From Paraflavitalea devenefica (GTDB taxonomy: Bacteria > Bacteroidota > Bacteroidia > Chitinophagales > Chitinophagaceae): DNA of 64,000 bases. A program made the position numbers and the translations under genes. Below the pieces are notes generated by a model that did no database searches, was not told the origin of the DNA, and saw only the letters and a list, made by a program, of their open reading frames with translations. The stretch lies in assembly GCF_011759375.1 (NCBI RefSeq), contig NZ_JAARML010000001.1:682001-746000 (forward strand), written 5' to 3'. Each line of letters begins with the position of its first letter. The stretch's first letter is position 1. This document shows, one piece after another, positions 37,303 to 45,121 of this stretch.

Positions 37303-37866
37303 CTATTGCAATTTGTCCAATGCTATGTTGAGTTTGAGCACATTTACTTTGGCGGGGCCAAAGAGGCCGAGGAAAGGGCCCTCGGTTTGCTGATCAATTA
37401 ATCCGATGAGCTTACTTTCCTCCAGCTTACGGATGGCAGCAATTCGCTTTACCTGTATTTTAGCTGCAGCCGGTGAAAGATCGGGATCGAGGCCACTGCC
37501 GGAAGCGGTTACCAGTTCGGCAGGGATGTCTTCTTTCTTTACACCGGGATTGTGTACCAGGAAGCTGTCAATCCTTTCCTGTACTGTTTTCAAATAATCA
37601 GGATTAGAAGGGCCTTTATTGGAACCGGCAGAGCCGGCCGCATTGTAGTCTACCGCAGAAGGACGGCCCTGGAAATATTTATCTTCTGTAAATTTTTGGC
37701 CTACGAGGGCATAGCCTACCACTTTGCCATTTACTGTAACTGTTTCTCCTTTGCCTGCCCCGGGCGCCATTTTACCAATGGCAGCTATGAGGATGGGGTA
37801 GACCAATGCCAGTAATACGATCATTATTATGGTGAGCTTCAGGGAAGGCAGAATGTACTTTTTCAT
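37303..37866 (-). CDS. kdpC: Potassium-transporting ATPase KdpC subunit
   Basis: KdpC is the single-span accessory subunit of the KdpFABC pump. The 187-residue protein has an N-terminal membrane helix (LTIIMIVLLALVYPILIAAI), the family motifs GQKFTEDKYFQGRPSAVDYNAAGSAGSN and VTASGSGLDPDLSPAAAKIQVKRIA, and a C-terminal LGLFGPAKVNVLKLNIAL. It is encoded between kdpB and the porin. The 69-bp kdpB-kdpC gap carries a heptad element right before its start codon. Confidence 0.96.
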   Translation of the reverse strand: MKKYILPSLKLTIIMIVLLALVYPILIAAIGKMAPGAGKGETVTVNGKVVGYALVGQKFTEDKYFQGRPSAVDYNAAGSAGSNKGPSNPDYLKTVQERIDSFLVHNPGVKKEDIPAELVTASGSGLDPDLSPAAAKIQVKRIAAIRKLEESKLIGLIDQQTEGPFLGLFGPAKVNVLKLNIALDKLQ

Positions 37867-37894
37867 GATTATTTATTATTAATTATTGATTATT
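37867..37894. repeat. 28-bp heptad element, NATTATT units (directly before kdpC start)
   Basis: GATTATT, TATTATT, AATTATT, GATTATT occur in tandem, touching the kdpC start codon (37864-37866). On the mRNA strand this is an AT-rich leader, which could influence kdpC translation. Confidence 0.75.
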
Positions 37895-37935
37895 GCTTTT
37901 AGGGCTACTTGCATGCGTAGAGATTTGAGTCGCTG

Positions 37936-39984
37936 CTACATGAAGAGGCCCAGGAGCAGATCAATGAGTTTTATACCTATAAAGGGAACTACAATACCAC
38001 CCAAACCATACATGAACAGGTTCCTTCTTAACAAAGCACTGGCGCCGATGGGCTTGTAGGCCACGCCACGCAATGCCAACGGTATCAGGATCGGGATAAT
38101 AAGAGCATTGAATATAATGGCCGAGAGTATCGCGCTTTCCGGGCTTTTGAGGTGCATGATGTTAAGCGCCTGTAAAGCGGGAATAGACGTGATAAACAAG
38201 GCCGGTACAATGGCGAAGTATTTGGCTACGTCATTGGCAATGGAAAAGGTAGTAAGGGTACCTCTTGTCATCAGCAATTGTTTACCAATCTCCACGATCT
38301 CAATGAGCTTGGTAGGGTCATTGTCAAGGTCTACCATGTTACCTGCTTCTTTGGCTGCCTGGGTGCCACTGTTCATGGCCACACCTACATCGGCCTGGGC
38401 CAGTGCCGGTGCATCATTGGTGCCATCGCCCATCATGGCCACCAGTTTGCCGCCCTGTTGTTCTTTCTTGATGTAGTTCATTTTATCCTCGGGCTTTGCC
38501 TCGGCAATGAAATCATCCACGCCTGCTTTTTGGGCAATATACTTTGCAGTAAGCGGGTTATCGCCCGTAACCATCACGGTTTTAACACCCATTTTGCGCA
38601 GGCGTTCAAAACGTTCCTGGATACCGGGCTTGATGATGTCCTGCAATTCGATCACCCCCAGCACGGCTTCATCACGGCTTACTACCAGTGGCGTACCACC
38701 GTTCTTAGCGATCTCCTGCACTTTTTCTTCTGTTTCCACCGGGAATCCGTTACCAGCTTTTTTGATGCGTGTTTTAATGGCATCAGAAGCGCCTTTGCGG
38801 ATCTTTGTTCCATCGGAGAGGTCAACACCGCTGCTCCTTGTTTCGGCGGTGAAGGGAATAAATTTCAGGCCATTGGCTGATGGTGAATGTTTAACACCTT
38901 TGCCGGCAGCCAGTTCTATGATGGATTTACCTTCCGGTGTTTCATCGGCAAGAGAAGCCAGTACACAAGCTTCTATAAAATCATTTTCACGCGTATTGCC
39001 TGAGGGCCAGAAGTTGGTGGCTTTGCGGTTACCAATGGTAATGGTGCCTGTTTTATCCAGTAACAGGGTATCCAGGTCGCCGGCTGTTTCTACGGCCTTA
39101 CCACTTTTGGTGATGACATTGGCACGCAGGGCCCTGTCCATACCGGCAATACCGATGGCGGAAAGCAAACCTCCAATAGTAGTAGGGATCAGGCATACAA
39201 AGAGGGAAATGAAAGCCGCGATGGTGATAGAAGTATTGGCATAGTCGGCAAAAGGTTTGAGCGTTACACACACAATGATGAAGATGAGGGTAAAGCTGGC
39301 CAATAAAATAGTGAGGGCTATTTCATTGGGGGTCTTTTGACGGGAGGCCCCTTCTACGAGGGCAATCATTTTATCCAGAAAGCTTTCACCGGGTTCAGTA
39401 GTTACCTGCACCACAATCCTGTCGGACAGCACTTTTGTGCCGCCCGTAACAGAGGATTTATCACCACCGGATTCCCTGATCACAGGAGCCGACTCACCGG
39501 TGATGGCAGACTCATCAATGGTAGCCAGCCCTTCTACGATCTCCCCATCCATGGGAATGATGTCGCCTGCTTCGCACACAAATTTGTCGCCTTTACGCAG
39601 TTGTGAAGAGGGAATTATTTTTATTTCGTTGGTATATATTTCGCCGACCACAAATATTTTCTTGGCAGGCGTGTCTTCCCTCGTTTTGCGCAGGCTGTCG
39701 GCCTGTGCTTTACCACGGGCTTCGGCAATGGCTTCTGCAAAGTTGGCGAATAGTACGGTTATTAACAGGATGGCTGTGATGAGTGCGTTGTAGGTCAGGC
39801 TGCCCTGTCCTGTTTCACCCGCGGCAATCCAGATACAAACACCCAGCATGACAAAGGTGCCCAGTTCTACCGTAAACATAACGGGATTGCGGAACATGAT
39901 ACGGGGGTTGAGCTTTACGAATGACTGCTTGAGGGCGGTCAGTACCATGCGGCGGGGGAATAAAGCTGTGTTATTATTTTTCAT
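37936..39984 (-). CDS. kdpB: Potassium-transporting P-type ATPase KdpB subunit
   Basis: KdpB is the ATP-hydrolysing subunit of the Kdp K+ pump. The 682-residue protein shows the P-type hallmarks: the [14 protein letters not shown] actuator loop, the phosphorylation motif [10 protein letters not shown] near residue 310, the [11 protein letters not shown] loop and [25 protein letters not shown]. An N-terminal [13 protein letters not shown] typical of KdpB is also present. It lies 69 bp downstream of kdpA, with a hairpin in the gap. Confidence 0.98.
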   Translation of the reverse strand: MKNNNTALFPRRMVLTALKQSFVKLNPRIMFRNPVMFTVELGTFVMLGVCIWIAAGETGQGSLTYNALITAILLITVLFANFAEAIAEARGKAQADSLRKTREDTPAKKIFVVGEIYTNEIKIIPSSQLRKGDKFVCEAGDIIPMDGEIVEGLATIDESAITGESAPVIRESGGDKSSVTGGTKVLSDRIVVQVTTEPGESFLDKMIALVEGASRQKTPNEIALTILLASFTLIFIIVCVTLKPFADYANTSITIAAFISLFVCLIPTTIGGLLSAIGIAGMDRALRANVITKSGKAVETAGDLDTLLLDKTGTITIGNRKATNFWPSGNTRENDFIEACVLASLADETPEGKSIIELAAGKGVKHSPSANGLKFIPFTAETRSSGVDLSDGTKIRKGASDAIKTRIKKAGNGFPVETEEKVQEIAKNGGTPLVVSRDEAVLGVIELQDIIKPGIQERFERLRKMGVKTVMVTGDNPLTAKYIAQKAGVDDFIAEAKPEDKMNYIKKEQQGGKLVAMMGDGTNDAPALAQADVGVAMNSGTQAAKEAGNMVDLDNDPTKLIEIVEIGKQLLMTRGTLTTFSIANDVAKYFAIVPALFITSIPALQALNIMHLKSPESAILSAIIFNALIIPILIPLALRGVAYKPIGASALLRRNLFMYGLGGIVVPFIGIKLIDLLLGLFM

Positions 39985-40012
39985 TGTTTACATTCTTAAG
40001 TTTGTCAGCTAT

Positions 40013-40055
40013 GAAACGTGAGGATGAGTGCTATCTACTCACCCTCGATCGTTTC
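40013..40055 (-). other. Intercistronic hairpin between kdpA and kdpB
   Basis: On the mRNA strand GAAACG/CGTTTC, GAGG/CCTC and TGAGT/ACTCA pair in order to form an interrupted stem that begins inside the kdpA stop codon. No T tract follows, so it is more likely a stabilising or processing hairpin than a terminator. Confidence 0.5.
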
Positions 40056-41766
40056 ACATGCTGAAGTATTCAGCAATAGGGCCCAGCGCCAGGGCCGGGA
40101 AAAAGGATAAGGCATTAATGATTATGATAACGGCAAATGTCATCATACCAAAGGTTACGGAGTCTGTTCGCAGGGTGCCGGGTGATTCGGGGATAAACTT
40201 CTTATTGGCCAATAATCCGATGATGGCTACCGGCCCTATGATGGGAATGAACCTTGACAGGATGAGTACAATACCCGTAGATACGTTCCAGAAGATGTTG
40301 TTATCGCCCAGGCCTTCAAAGCCACTGCCATTGTTGGCATTGGAAGAGGTGAACTCATATAACATTTCAGAGAAACCGTGGTAACCGGGATTGTTCAACC
40401 AGTTGCCGGGCTTGACGGCCCAGTCCATTTCGGGGTGATGGGCTACGAAGTAGGCAGCCAATGCAACACCCGCTTTCAGCAGAAAGGCAGAGAACAAGGT
40501 TACGATGGCAGCGATCTTGACTTCACGGGCTTCCACTTTATGGCCCATGAACTCCGGCGTACGGCCCACCATTAATCCCGCAATGAACACGGCTATGATG
40601 ATGTAGATAAGGTAGTTGAGGATACCAACCCCGCAACCGCCATAGAAGGCATTGATCATCATGCCCAGCAATTCCATCATACCGGATAATGGCATGGAAC
40701 TGTCGTGCATGGAGTTCACCGAACCGGTGGAGATGATGGTAGTGACAATACTCCAGTAACCGGAAGCCGCAGGACCAAACCGTACTTCCTTCCCTTCCAT
40801 GGCCCCGGTGGGCTGCGCCACACCGAGGTGTGCAATGGCCGGACTTCCGTTTACCTCCCAGTGAATAGTGGGTATGAGTAAACAAAGCATGCCCACTGTC
40901 ATCACCCCAAAGATTACATAGGCAAACTTTTTACGGTTGAGGTAAAAGCCGAGGGCGAAGATCATCGCAATGGGAATGATCATTTGCGCAATGAGCTCCA
41001 CCATATTGGTGAAGTAGTTGGGATTTTCCAGGGGGTGGGCTGAGTTGGCGCCAAACCAGCCACCACCGTTGGTACCGATGTGCTTAATAGCGATCATACC
41101 GGCTGCGGGTCCACGGGACACCTGAACAGAATCACCTTGCAGGGTAGTGATGGTATCTTTACCATCAAAGCTGGCGGGCGTTCCGTTGAAAGCCAGTATT
41201 ACCCCCACTATCAAACACAGGGGTAATAGTATGCGGGTAATGGTTTTTGTAAAGATGCTCCAGAAGTTACCGAGGTTGTTGGTCGTTTTCTCCTTCAACC
41301 CGTTCAGCACTCCTACCAGCGCGGCAATACCGGTGGCGGCACTCACGAACATCAGGAAGTTTATTACAAACAACTGTGTGAGATAGGTAAGCCCCGATTC
41401 ACCGGAATAGTGTTGCAGATCGCAGTTGACCAGGAAGCTGATGGCGGTGTTAAAAGCGAGGTCAGGCGTCTGACCCGGATTACCATCGGGATTCAGCGGC
41501 AGTTTATCCTGGAAGAGGAGCAGGAAGAAAGCGTATACAAACCACAACATGTTGATGGTAAGCATGGCTTTCAGGAAGTCTTTCCAGTTCATTTTTTTGG
41601 CAGGGTCAATACCACTGAAGCGGAAGATGAACCGCTCAATGGGGTGCATAAAGTCGGTAACCGTTCTGTCGCCACGGAAAACTTTGGCGATATACCGTCC
41701 CAGGGGGAATGCCAACAATACGGTTAGCAGGAAGGTTACGATTACACCGGTTAATTCTGTATTCAT
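40054..41766 (-). CDS. kdpA: Potassium-transporting ATPase KdpA (channel-like subunit)
   Basis: KdpA is the K+-selective, SKT-superfamily subunit of KdpFABC. The 570-residue multi-pass protein shows the selectivity-filter-type loops: LVNCDLQHYSGESGLTYLTQ, KHIGTNGGGWFGANSAHPLENP and SSNANNGSGFEGLGDNN. The C-terminus (FFPALALGPIAEYFSM) is typical. It follows kdpF closely and is the first large gene of the operon. Confidence 0.98.
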   Translation of the reverse strand: MNTELTGVIVTFLLTVLLAFPLGRYIAKVFRGDRTVTDFMHPIERFIFRFSGIDPAKKMNWKDFLKAMLTINMLWFVYAFFLLLFQDKLPLNPDGNPGQTPDLAFNTAISFLVNCDLQHYSGESGLTYLTQLFVINFLMFVSAATGIAALVGVLNGLKEKTTNNLGNFWSIFTKTITRILLPLCLIVGVILAFNGTPASFDGKDTITTLQGDSVQVSRGPAAGMIAIKHIGTNGGGWFGANSAHPLENPNYFTNMVELIAQMIIPIAMIFALGFYLNRKKFAYVIFGVMTVGMLCLLIPTIHWEVNGSPAIAHLGVAQPTGAMEGKEVRFGPAASGYWSIVTTIISTGSVNSMHDSSMPLSGMMELLGMMINAFYGGCGVGILNYLIYIIIAVFIAGLMVGRTPEFMGHKVEAREVKIAAIVTLFSAFLLKAGVALAAYFVAHHPEMDWAVKPGNWLNNPGYHGFSEMLYEFTSSNANNGSGFEGLGDNNIFWNVSTGIVLILSRFIPIIGPVAIIGLLANKKFIPESPGTLRTDSVTFGMMTFAVIIIINALSFFPALALGPIAEYFSM

Positions 41767-41785
41767 TTGTCCAATGTGTTTAGGA

Positions 41786-41866
41786 TTAAAATTTTTCTGG
41801 TTTCAGGAGCACGTATACGAGGTAGATGAATACCAGGATGGATACGGCGAAAAGGAAGTTCATCAT
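41786..41866 (-). CDS. kdpF: KdpF-like small membrane subunit (26 residues)
   Basis: A 26-codon frame (MMNFLFAVSILVFIYLVYVL then LKPEKF) lies 19 bp before kdpA on the same strand. One hydrophobic helix plus a C-terminal LLKPEKF is the classical KdpF pattern, the subunit that stabilises the KdpABC complex. The first ATG at 41864-41866 or the second at 41861-41863 may be used. Confidence 0.9.
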   Translation of the reverse strand: MMNFLFAVSILVFIYLVYVLLKPEKF

Positions 41867-41889
41867 GTTATTTGTGTTTACTTGGTTCG

Positions 41890-41917
41890 GGAATTAGGTA
41901 CCAGGTATTAGCTGTTA
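41890..41917. repeat. 28-bp heptad element, GGTATTA-type units (before kdpF)
   Basis: GGAATTA, GGTACCA, GGTATTA, GCTGTTA follow with a 7-bp period. It sits in the 67-bp gap between the 27-residue microgene and kdpF. Confidence 0.65.
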
Positions 41918-41933
41918 GCCCTTCGGGTTGCGG

Positions 41934-42017
41934 TCACACTTTTTCAAAGAAGTCGACACATTTGAAGAAGAGTGCGAAGCTGATGATCCCGGCGATGAAT
42001 AAGATGATGGTGAGCAT
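41934..42017 (-). CDS. 27-residue small membrane protein in the kdp operon
   Basis: A complete frame, ATG at 42015-42017 and TGA at 41934-41936, encodes MLTIILFIAGIISFALFFKC then VDFFEKV. It is one hydrophobic helix followed by a short charged tail, the same plan as KdpF but without its LKPEKF ending. It starts 6 bp after the stop of the 36-residue gene. No family is recognised; location implies a second small Kdp subunit or an assembly or regulatory peptide. Confidence 0.7.
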   Translation of the reverse strand: MLTIILFIAGIISFALFFKCVDFFEKV

Positions 42018-42023
42018 GGTTTA

Positions 42024-42134
42024 TTAATTAATAATGGATGAAATGAGTAAGGCTACCAGCACGGCTACATATACTGCCGGAATAATGATGTGCATCTTCA
42101 ACCGGTCGCCAAATGCTTTTTTATGTGTTTTCAT
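42024..42134 (-). CDS. 36-residue small membrane protein heading the kdp operon
   Basis: A complete frame, ATG at 42132-42134 and TAA at 42024-42026, encodes a basic N-terminus (MKTHKKAFGDRLKMH) followed by one hydrophobic helix (IIIPAVYVAVLVALLISSII). The positive-inside rule predicts the N-terminus in the cytoplasm. It is the first gene downstream of the proposed kdp promoter. No family is recognised; it may be a Kdp accessory peptide or a leader peptide. Confidence 0.7.
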   Translation of the reverse strand: MKTHKKAFGDRLKMHIIIPAVYVAVLVALLISSIIN

Positions 42135-42155
42135 ATTGTTTTTTGCTTATGGATT

Positions 42156-42172
42156 GGCAAAGGGTGTACCGG
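42156..42172 (-). promoter_or_regulatory. Candidate sigma-54 (-24/-12) promoter of the kdp operon
   Basis: On the minus strand CCGGTACACCCTTTGCC matches the sigma-54 layout: GG at 42170-42169, exactly ten bases, then GC at 42158-42157, with TTGC intact. Transcription would start near 42145, giving a leader of about 11 nt before the 36-codon gene. An NtrC-type activator gene lies 1.5 kb away. The TGGCAC half is only partly conserved, so this is tentative. Confidence 0.45.
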
Positions 42173-42278
42173 CGCCAGTAGTTGTATTGGCGGGATGGCT
42201 TTAATGCGTTGCTGCCAAAGGGTTTGGAGCTGTTTTATGTTATTGGGAGCGTAGAGCAAGGCTGGTGAGGACCCTTTC

Positions 42279-42305
42279 ATTTTGGAAGGGTGGGGCTTCC
42301 AAAAT
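42279..42305. promoter_or_regulatory. 10-bp-arm inverted repeat, candidate activator site between kdp and symporter
   Basis: ATTTTGGAAG (42279-42288) and CTTCCAAAAT (42296-42305) are exact reverse complements separated by 7 bp. The site is about 110-135 bp upstream of the proposed kdp -24 element, a normal distance for a bacterial enhancer site. A smaller CCAAA/TTTGG dyad lies at 42215-42227. It also covers the start region of the divergent symporter gene and could form an mRNA hairpin there. Confidence 0.45.
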
Positions 42306-43590
42306 GGAAATGTTTCCCTATCTTGATCGCATGATTCCAAAGCGTCGTAAGAAGTTCTATCAGAGTCTTTATTTCCAGGTGATTGTAGCGATCGTAGCCG
42401 GTATCTTACTGGGGCATTTTTATCCTTCTTTTGCCGTGCAACTGAAGCCGTTAGGCGATGGTTTCATCCGGCTGGTGAAGATGCTGATCGGACCGGTGAT
42501 CTTCTGTACGATTGTGAGCGGCATGGGAGGCATGGACGATATGAAGAAGGCAGGCACCGTGGGGGTGAAGGCACTTATTTATTTTGAGGTGCTTACAACT
42601 ATTGCCCTGCTGATCGGGCTGGCCGCCATTAATATCCTGCGACCCGGAGAAGGGATGAATGTAGATGTAACGAAGCTTGACCCCAGCGCCCTGAAAGATA
42701 TAGCCGTCACCCAGAAACCACAAACGACCGTTGAGTTCCTGCTGAATATTATCCCCCACACGATTGTTGAAGCTTTTGCCAAAGGCGATCTGCTACAGAT
42801 CCTGCTTTTCTCTGTACTGTTTGGAACGGCTGCGCTGAAGCTGGGGCCCAAGGTTCAACCCGTGATGACTTTTATTAAAGGGTTCTCTGATATCCTATTC
42901 GGCATTATCCATCTTATTATGAAGGTAGCCCCATTGGGAGCTTTGGGCGCTATGTCATTTACGATCGGCAAGTATGGCGCTGGCAGTCTGCAGTCGCTGG
43001 CCAAGCTGATGGGCACCTTCTATCTTACCTGTATTATTTTTATTGTAGTAGTCCTCGGCGGCATCCTGTATTTTATGCGGCTGAATATTTTCAAGCTGCT
43101 GAATTATTTAAAGGAGGAGCTGCTGATCGTACTGGGTACTTCCTCCAGTGAATCGGCCCTGCCCAGCCTGATCGAAAAGCTGGAGAAAGCAGGGTGTTCC
43201 AGGTCGGTAGTAGGACTGGTGGTGCCTACCGGTTATTCTTTTAACCTCGACGGCACTTCTATTTATCTTACGATGGCGGCTATTTTTATCGCACAGGCTA
43301 CGAATACGCCCATGGACCTGTCGCAACAGCTTACCCTGCTGGTGATATTGATGGTGACATCGAAAGGTGCGGCCGGTGTAACCGGCAGCGGCTTTATTAC
43401 ACTGGCAGCGACTTTGCCGGCAGCCGGCAATATCCCAGTGGCTGGCCTGGCTTTGATCTTAGGTATTGACCGGTTTATGAGTGAAGCGCGGGCACTGACG
43501 AATATTATCGGGAATGCAGTGGCGACGCTGTTTGTGTCGAGGTGGGAGAAAGAGCTGGATATGGATAAGGCGAGAGAGGCGCTGCAGTAA
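42304..43590 (+). CDS. Dicarboxylate/amino acid:cation symporter (DAACS family)
   Basis: The symporter has about 428 residues and eight membrane helices plus re-entrant hairpins. Family motifs are present: [19 protein letters not shown], the serine-rich hairpin [43 protein letters not shown], and [20 protein letters not shown] near the C-terminus. It imports C4-dicarboxylates or acidic amino acids with H+ or Na+. ATGs at 42304, 42310 and 42331 are all usable; a GTG at 42265 is less likely. It is divergent from the kdp operon and may share its control region. Confidence 0.93.
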   Translation: MEMFPYLDRMIPKRRKKFYQSLYFQVIVAIVAGILLGHFYPSFAVQLKPLGDGFIRLVKMLIGPVIFCTIVSGMGGMDDMKKAGTVGVKALIYFEVLTTIALLIGLAAINILRPGEGMNVDVTKLDPSALKDIAVTQKPQTTVEFLLNIIPHTIVEAFAKGDLLQILLFSVLFGTAALKLGPKVQPVMTFIKGFSDILFGIIHLIMKVAPLGALGAMSFTIGKYGAGSLQSLAKLMGTFYLTCIIFIVVVLGGILYFMRLNIFKLLNYLKEELLIVLGTSSSESALPSLIEKLEKAGCSRSVVGLVVPTGYSFNLDGTSIYLTMAAIFIAQATNTPMDLSQQLTLLVILMVTSKGAAGVTGSGFITLAATLPAAGNIPVAGLALILGIDRFMSEARALTNIIGNAVATLFVSRWEKELDMDKAREALQ

Positions 43591-43618
43591 AGCTTCGAGC
43601 TGTGAGCTACGAGCTTCG
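43591..43618. repeat. 28-bp heptad element, AGCTNCG units (abutting the symporter stop)
   Basis: AGCTTCG, AGCTGTG, AGCTACG, AGCTTCG begin on the base after the TAA stop at 43588-43590. The unit sequence is the same as in the element at 32325-32352, which is 11 kb away. Confidence 0.8.
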
Positions 43619-43643
43619 AGCATTGATGAACACGATTCTATAA

Positions 43644-45011
43644 TTATGAGTCGCGACCAAGACCGTACTCTTCAATCTTCCTGTATAAGGTGGTAAGGCC
43701 GATGTTGAGGAGCCTGGCCGTTTCTGTTTTGTTTCCTTTGGTATGGTTGAGTACCCGCTGGATGTGCAGTTTTTCCATGCTGGCCAATGAGAAGGCAGAC
43801 AATGAATGATCAGCTTCTCCGTTGGTCATTGCATTTGTGTTGTGCTGTAACTCTACCGGCAGGTTCTCCACTGTTAATTGCGGCCCGTCGGCCAGTATAA
43901 CCGCCCGCTCCATGGTATTTTTTAGTTCCCGGATGTTGCCTTTCCAGTTATGACGCTGTAATTGCTCCAGGAATTCCGGGCTCATGCTGTCGATTCGCTG
44001 ATTGGATTTCTGCGCAAATACACGCAGGTAGTATTCCGCCAGTACGGGAATGTCTCTTTTCCGGTCCCGCAAAGCCGGTAAAGGAATGGTGAATACGTTG
44101 AGCCGGTAGAAGAGGTCTTCCCGGAATTTACCGTCGGCTACATCCTGCTGCAGTTGCCGGTTGGTCGCGGCAATGATGCGCACATTAACGCGGACAGGTT
44201 TTGTATCTCCCAGCTTGATGAACTCACTTGTTTCCAGCACCCGCAATAGTTTGCTTTGCAGGTCTATGTGCATCTCGCCTATTTCATCGAGGAAGAGGGT
44301 ACCATTGTTGGCTTCTTCCATCAGTCCCCTTTTGTCTTTGACAGCACTGGTAAAAGCGCCTGCCCTGTAACCAAAGAGTTCGCTTTCCAGCAGCTCCTTG
44401 CTGAAGGCACTGCAGTTTAAAGCAATGAATGGTTTCCCATTCCGCTTGCTGCCGGCATGAATGGCCTGGGCAAAGACTTCTTTACCGGTACCTGTCTCTC
44501 CCAGCAGTAAGACGGTAGCATCGGACGGCGCTACTTTACGCGCCAGCTCAATGGCCTCTTTGATGAGGGGAGCAGTACCCAGGATGTTATCAAAGCTGTA
44601 TTTTTTCCCTACCTGCTGTTCCAGTTGCTCCACACGTTTTTGCAGGGTTACTTTTTCCATGGCCCGCATGAGCAGGGGAATGATCTTGTCATTGTCGTCG
44701 CCCTTGGTGATGTAGTCGAAGGCGCCATTTTTTATAGCCTGGATGCCATCGGGGATGTTGCCGTAAGCGGTCAGCAAGATGATCTCTGTGGCCGGATGTT
44801 TTGTTTTTACTTCTTTTACAAAATCGACGCCGCTCCCATCGGGTAGTTTTACATCGCAGAGTACGATGTCTATGGGTCCTTTGTCGAGCAGTCTGGCGCC
44901 TGCTTTGAGGTCGCCGGCTTCGTGGATGGTGAAGCCTTCAAGGGTGATGATCCGTTTGAGTAAACCACGCAGTTTTTCTTCATCGTCTATAAGGAGTATG
45001 GTGCCCGGCAT
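43644..45011 (-). CDS. NtrC-family sigma-54-dependent response regulator
   Basis: The 455-residue protein has a receiver domain with the phospho-acceptor D53 in VLCDVKLPDG and an acidic pocket at D9-D10. The AAA+ domain shows Walker A GETGTGKE, the sigma-54 contact loop GAFTSA (usual GAFTGA has G at position 5), Walker B TLFLDEIGEM and the arginine-finger region FREDLFYRLNVF. A Fis-type HTH follows (GNKTETARLLNIGLTTLYRKIEEYGL). Its position beyond the kdp control region and the absence of kdpE suggest that it regulates kdp and/or the symporter. Confidence 0.94.
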   Translation of the reverse strand: MPGTILLIDDEEKLRGLLKRIITLEGFTIHEAGDLKAGARLLDKGPIDIVLCDVKLPDGSGVDFVKEVKTKHPATEIILLTAYGNIPDGIQAIKNGAFDYITKGDDNDKIIPLLMRAMEKVTLQKRVEQLEQQVGKKYSFDNILGTAPLIKEAIELARKVAPSDATVLLLGETGTGKEVFAQAIHAGSKRNGKPFIALNCSAFSKELLESELFGYRAGAFTSAVKDKRGLMEEANNGTLFLDEIGEMHIDLQSKLLRVLETSEFIKLGDTKPVRVNVRIIAATNRQLQQDVADGKFREDLFYRLNVFTIPLPALRDRKRDIPVLAEYYLRVFAQKSNQRIDSMSPEFLEQLQRHNWKGNIRELKNTMERAVILADGPQLTVENLPVELQHNTNAMTNGEADHSLSAFSLASMEKLHIQRVLNHTKGNKTETARLLNIGLTTLYRKIEEYGLGRDS

Positions 45012-45046
45012 AGGAATGACTTGTGGGCCAAAGCTACTTAAAAAGA

Positions 45047-45081
45047 GGCGAGTGGTGAGTAGTAAATGGCGAGTGGGGGGT
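45047..45081. repeat. Heptad element, GGCGAGT units
   Basis: GGCGAGT, GGTGAGT, AGTAAAT, GGCGAGT and a weak fifth unit GGGGGGT follow in 7-bp steps, between the response regulator start and the glycosidase 3' end. The same unit family recurs at 48455-48475. Confidence 0.75.
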
Positions 45082-45121
45082 ACACATGGTGAGCCGCCTT
45101 AAGGGGCGACCCACCATGTGT
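45082..45121 (-). other. 40-nt hairpin immediately after the glycosidase stop (GTGGGT/GGCTCAC type)
   Basis: On the gene strand ACACATGGTGGGTCGCC pairs along its whole length with GGCGGCTCACCATGTGT, using two G-U wobbles, around a short CCTTAA-type loop. It starts at the base after the stop codon of the leftward gene. No T tract follows. It shares its wobble-bearing core with the hairpin at 51978-52020. Confidence 0.65.

Noticed and set aside
42265..42303. GTG start giving 13 more residues to the symporter
   Set aside because: The extra residues lie in the inverted repeat and do not look like a transporter N-terminus; later ATGs fit better.
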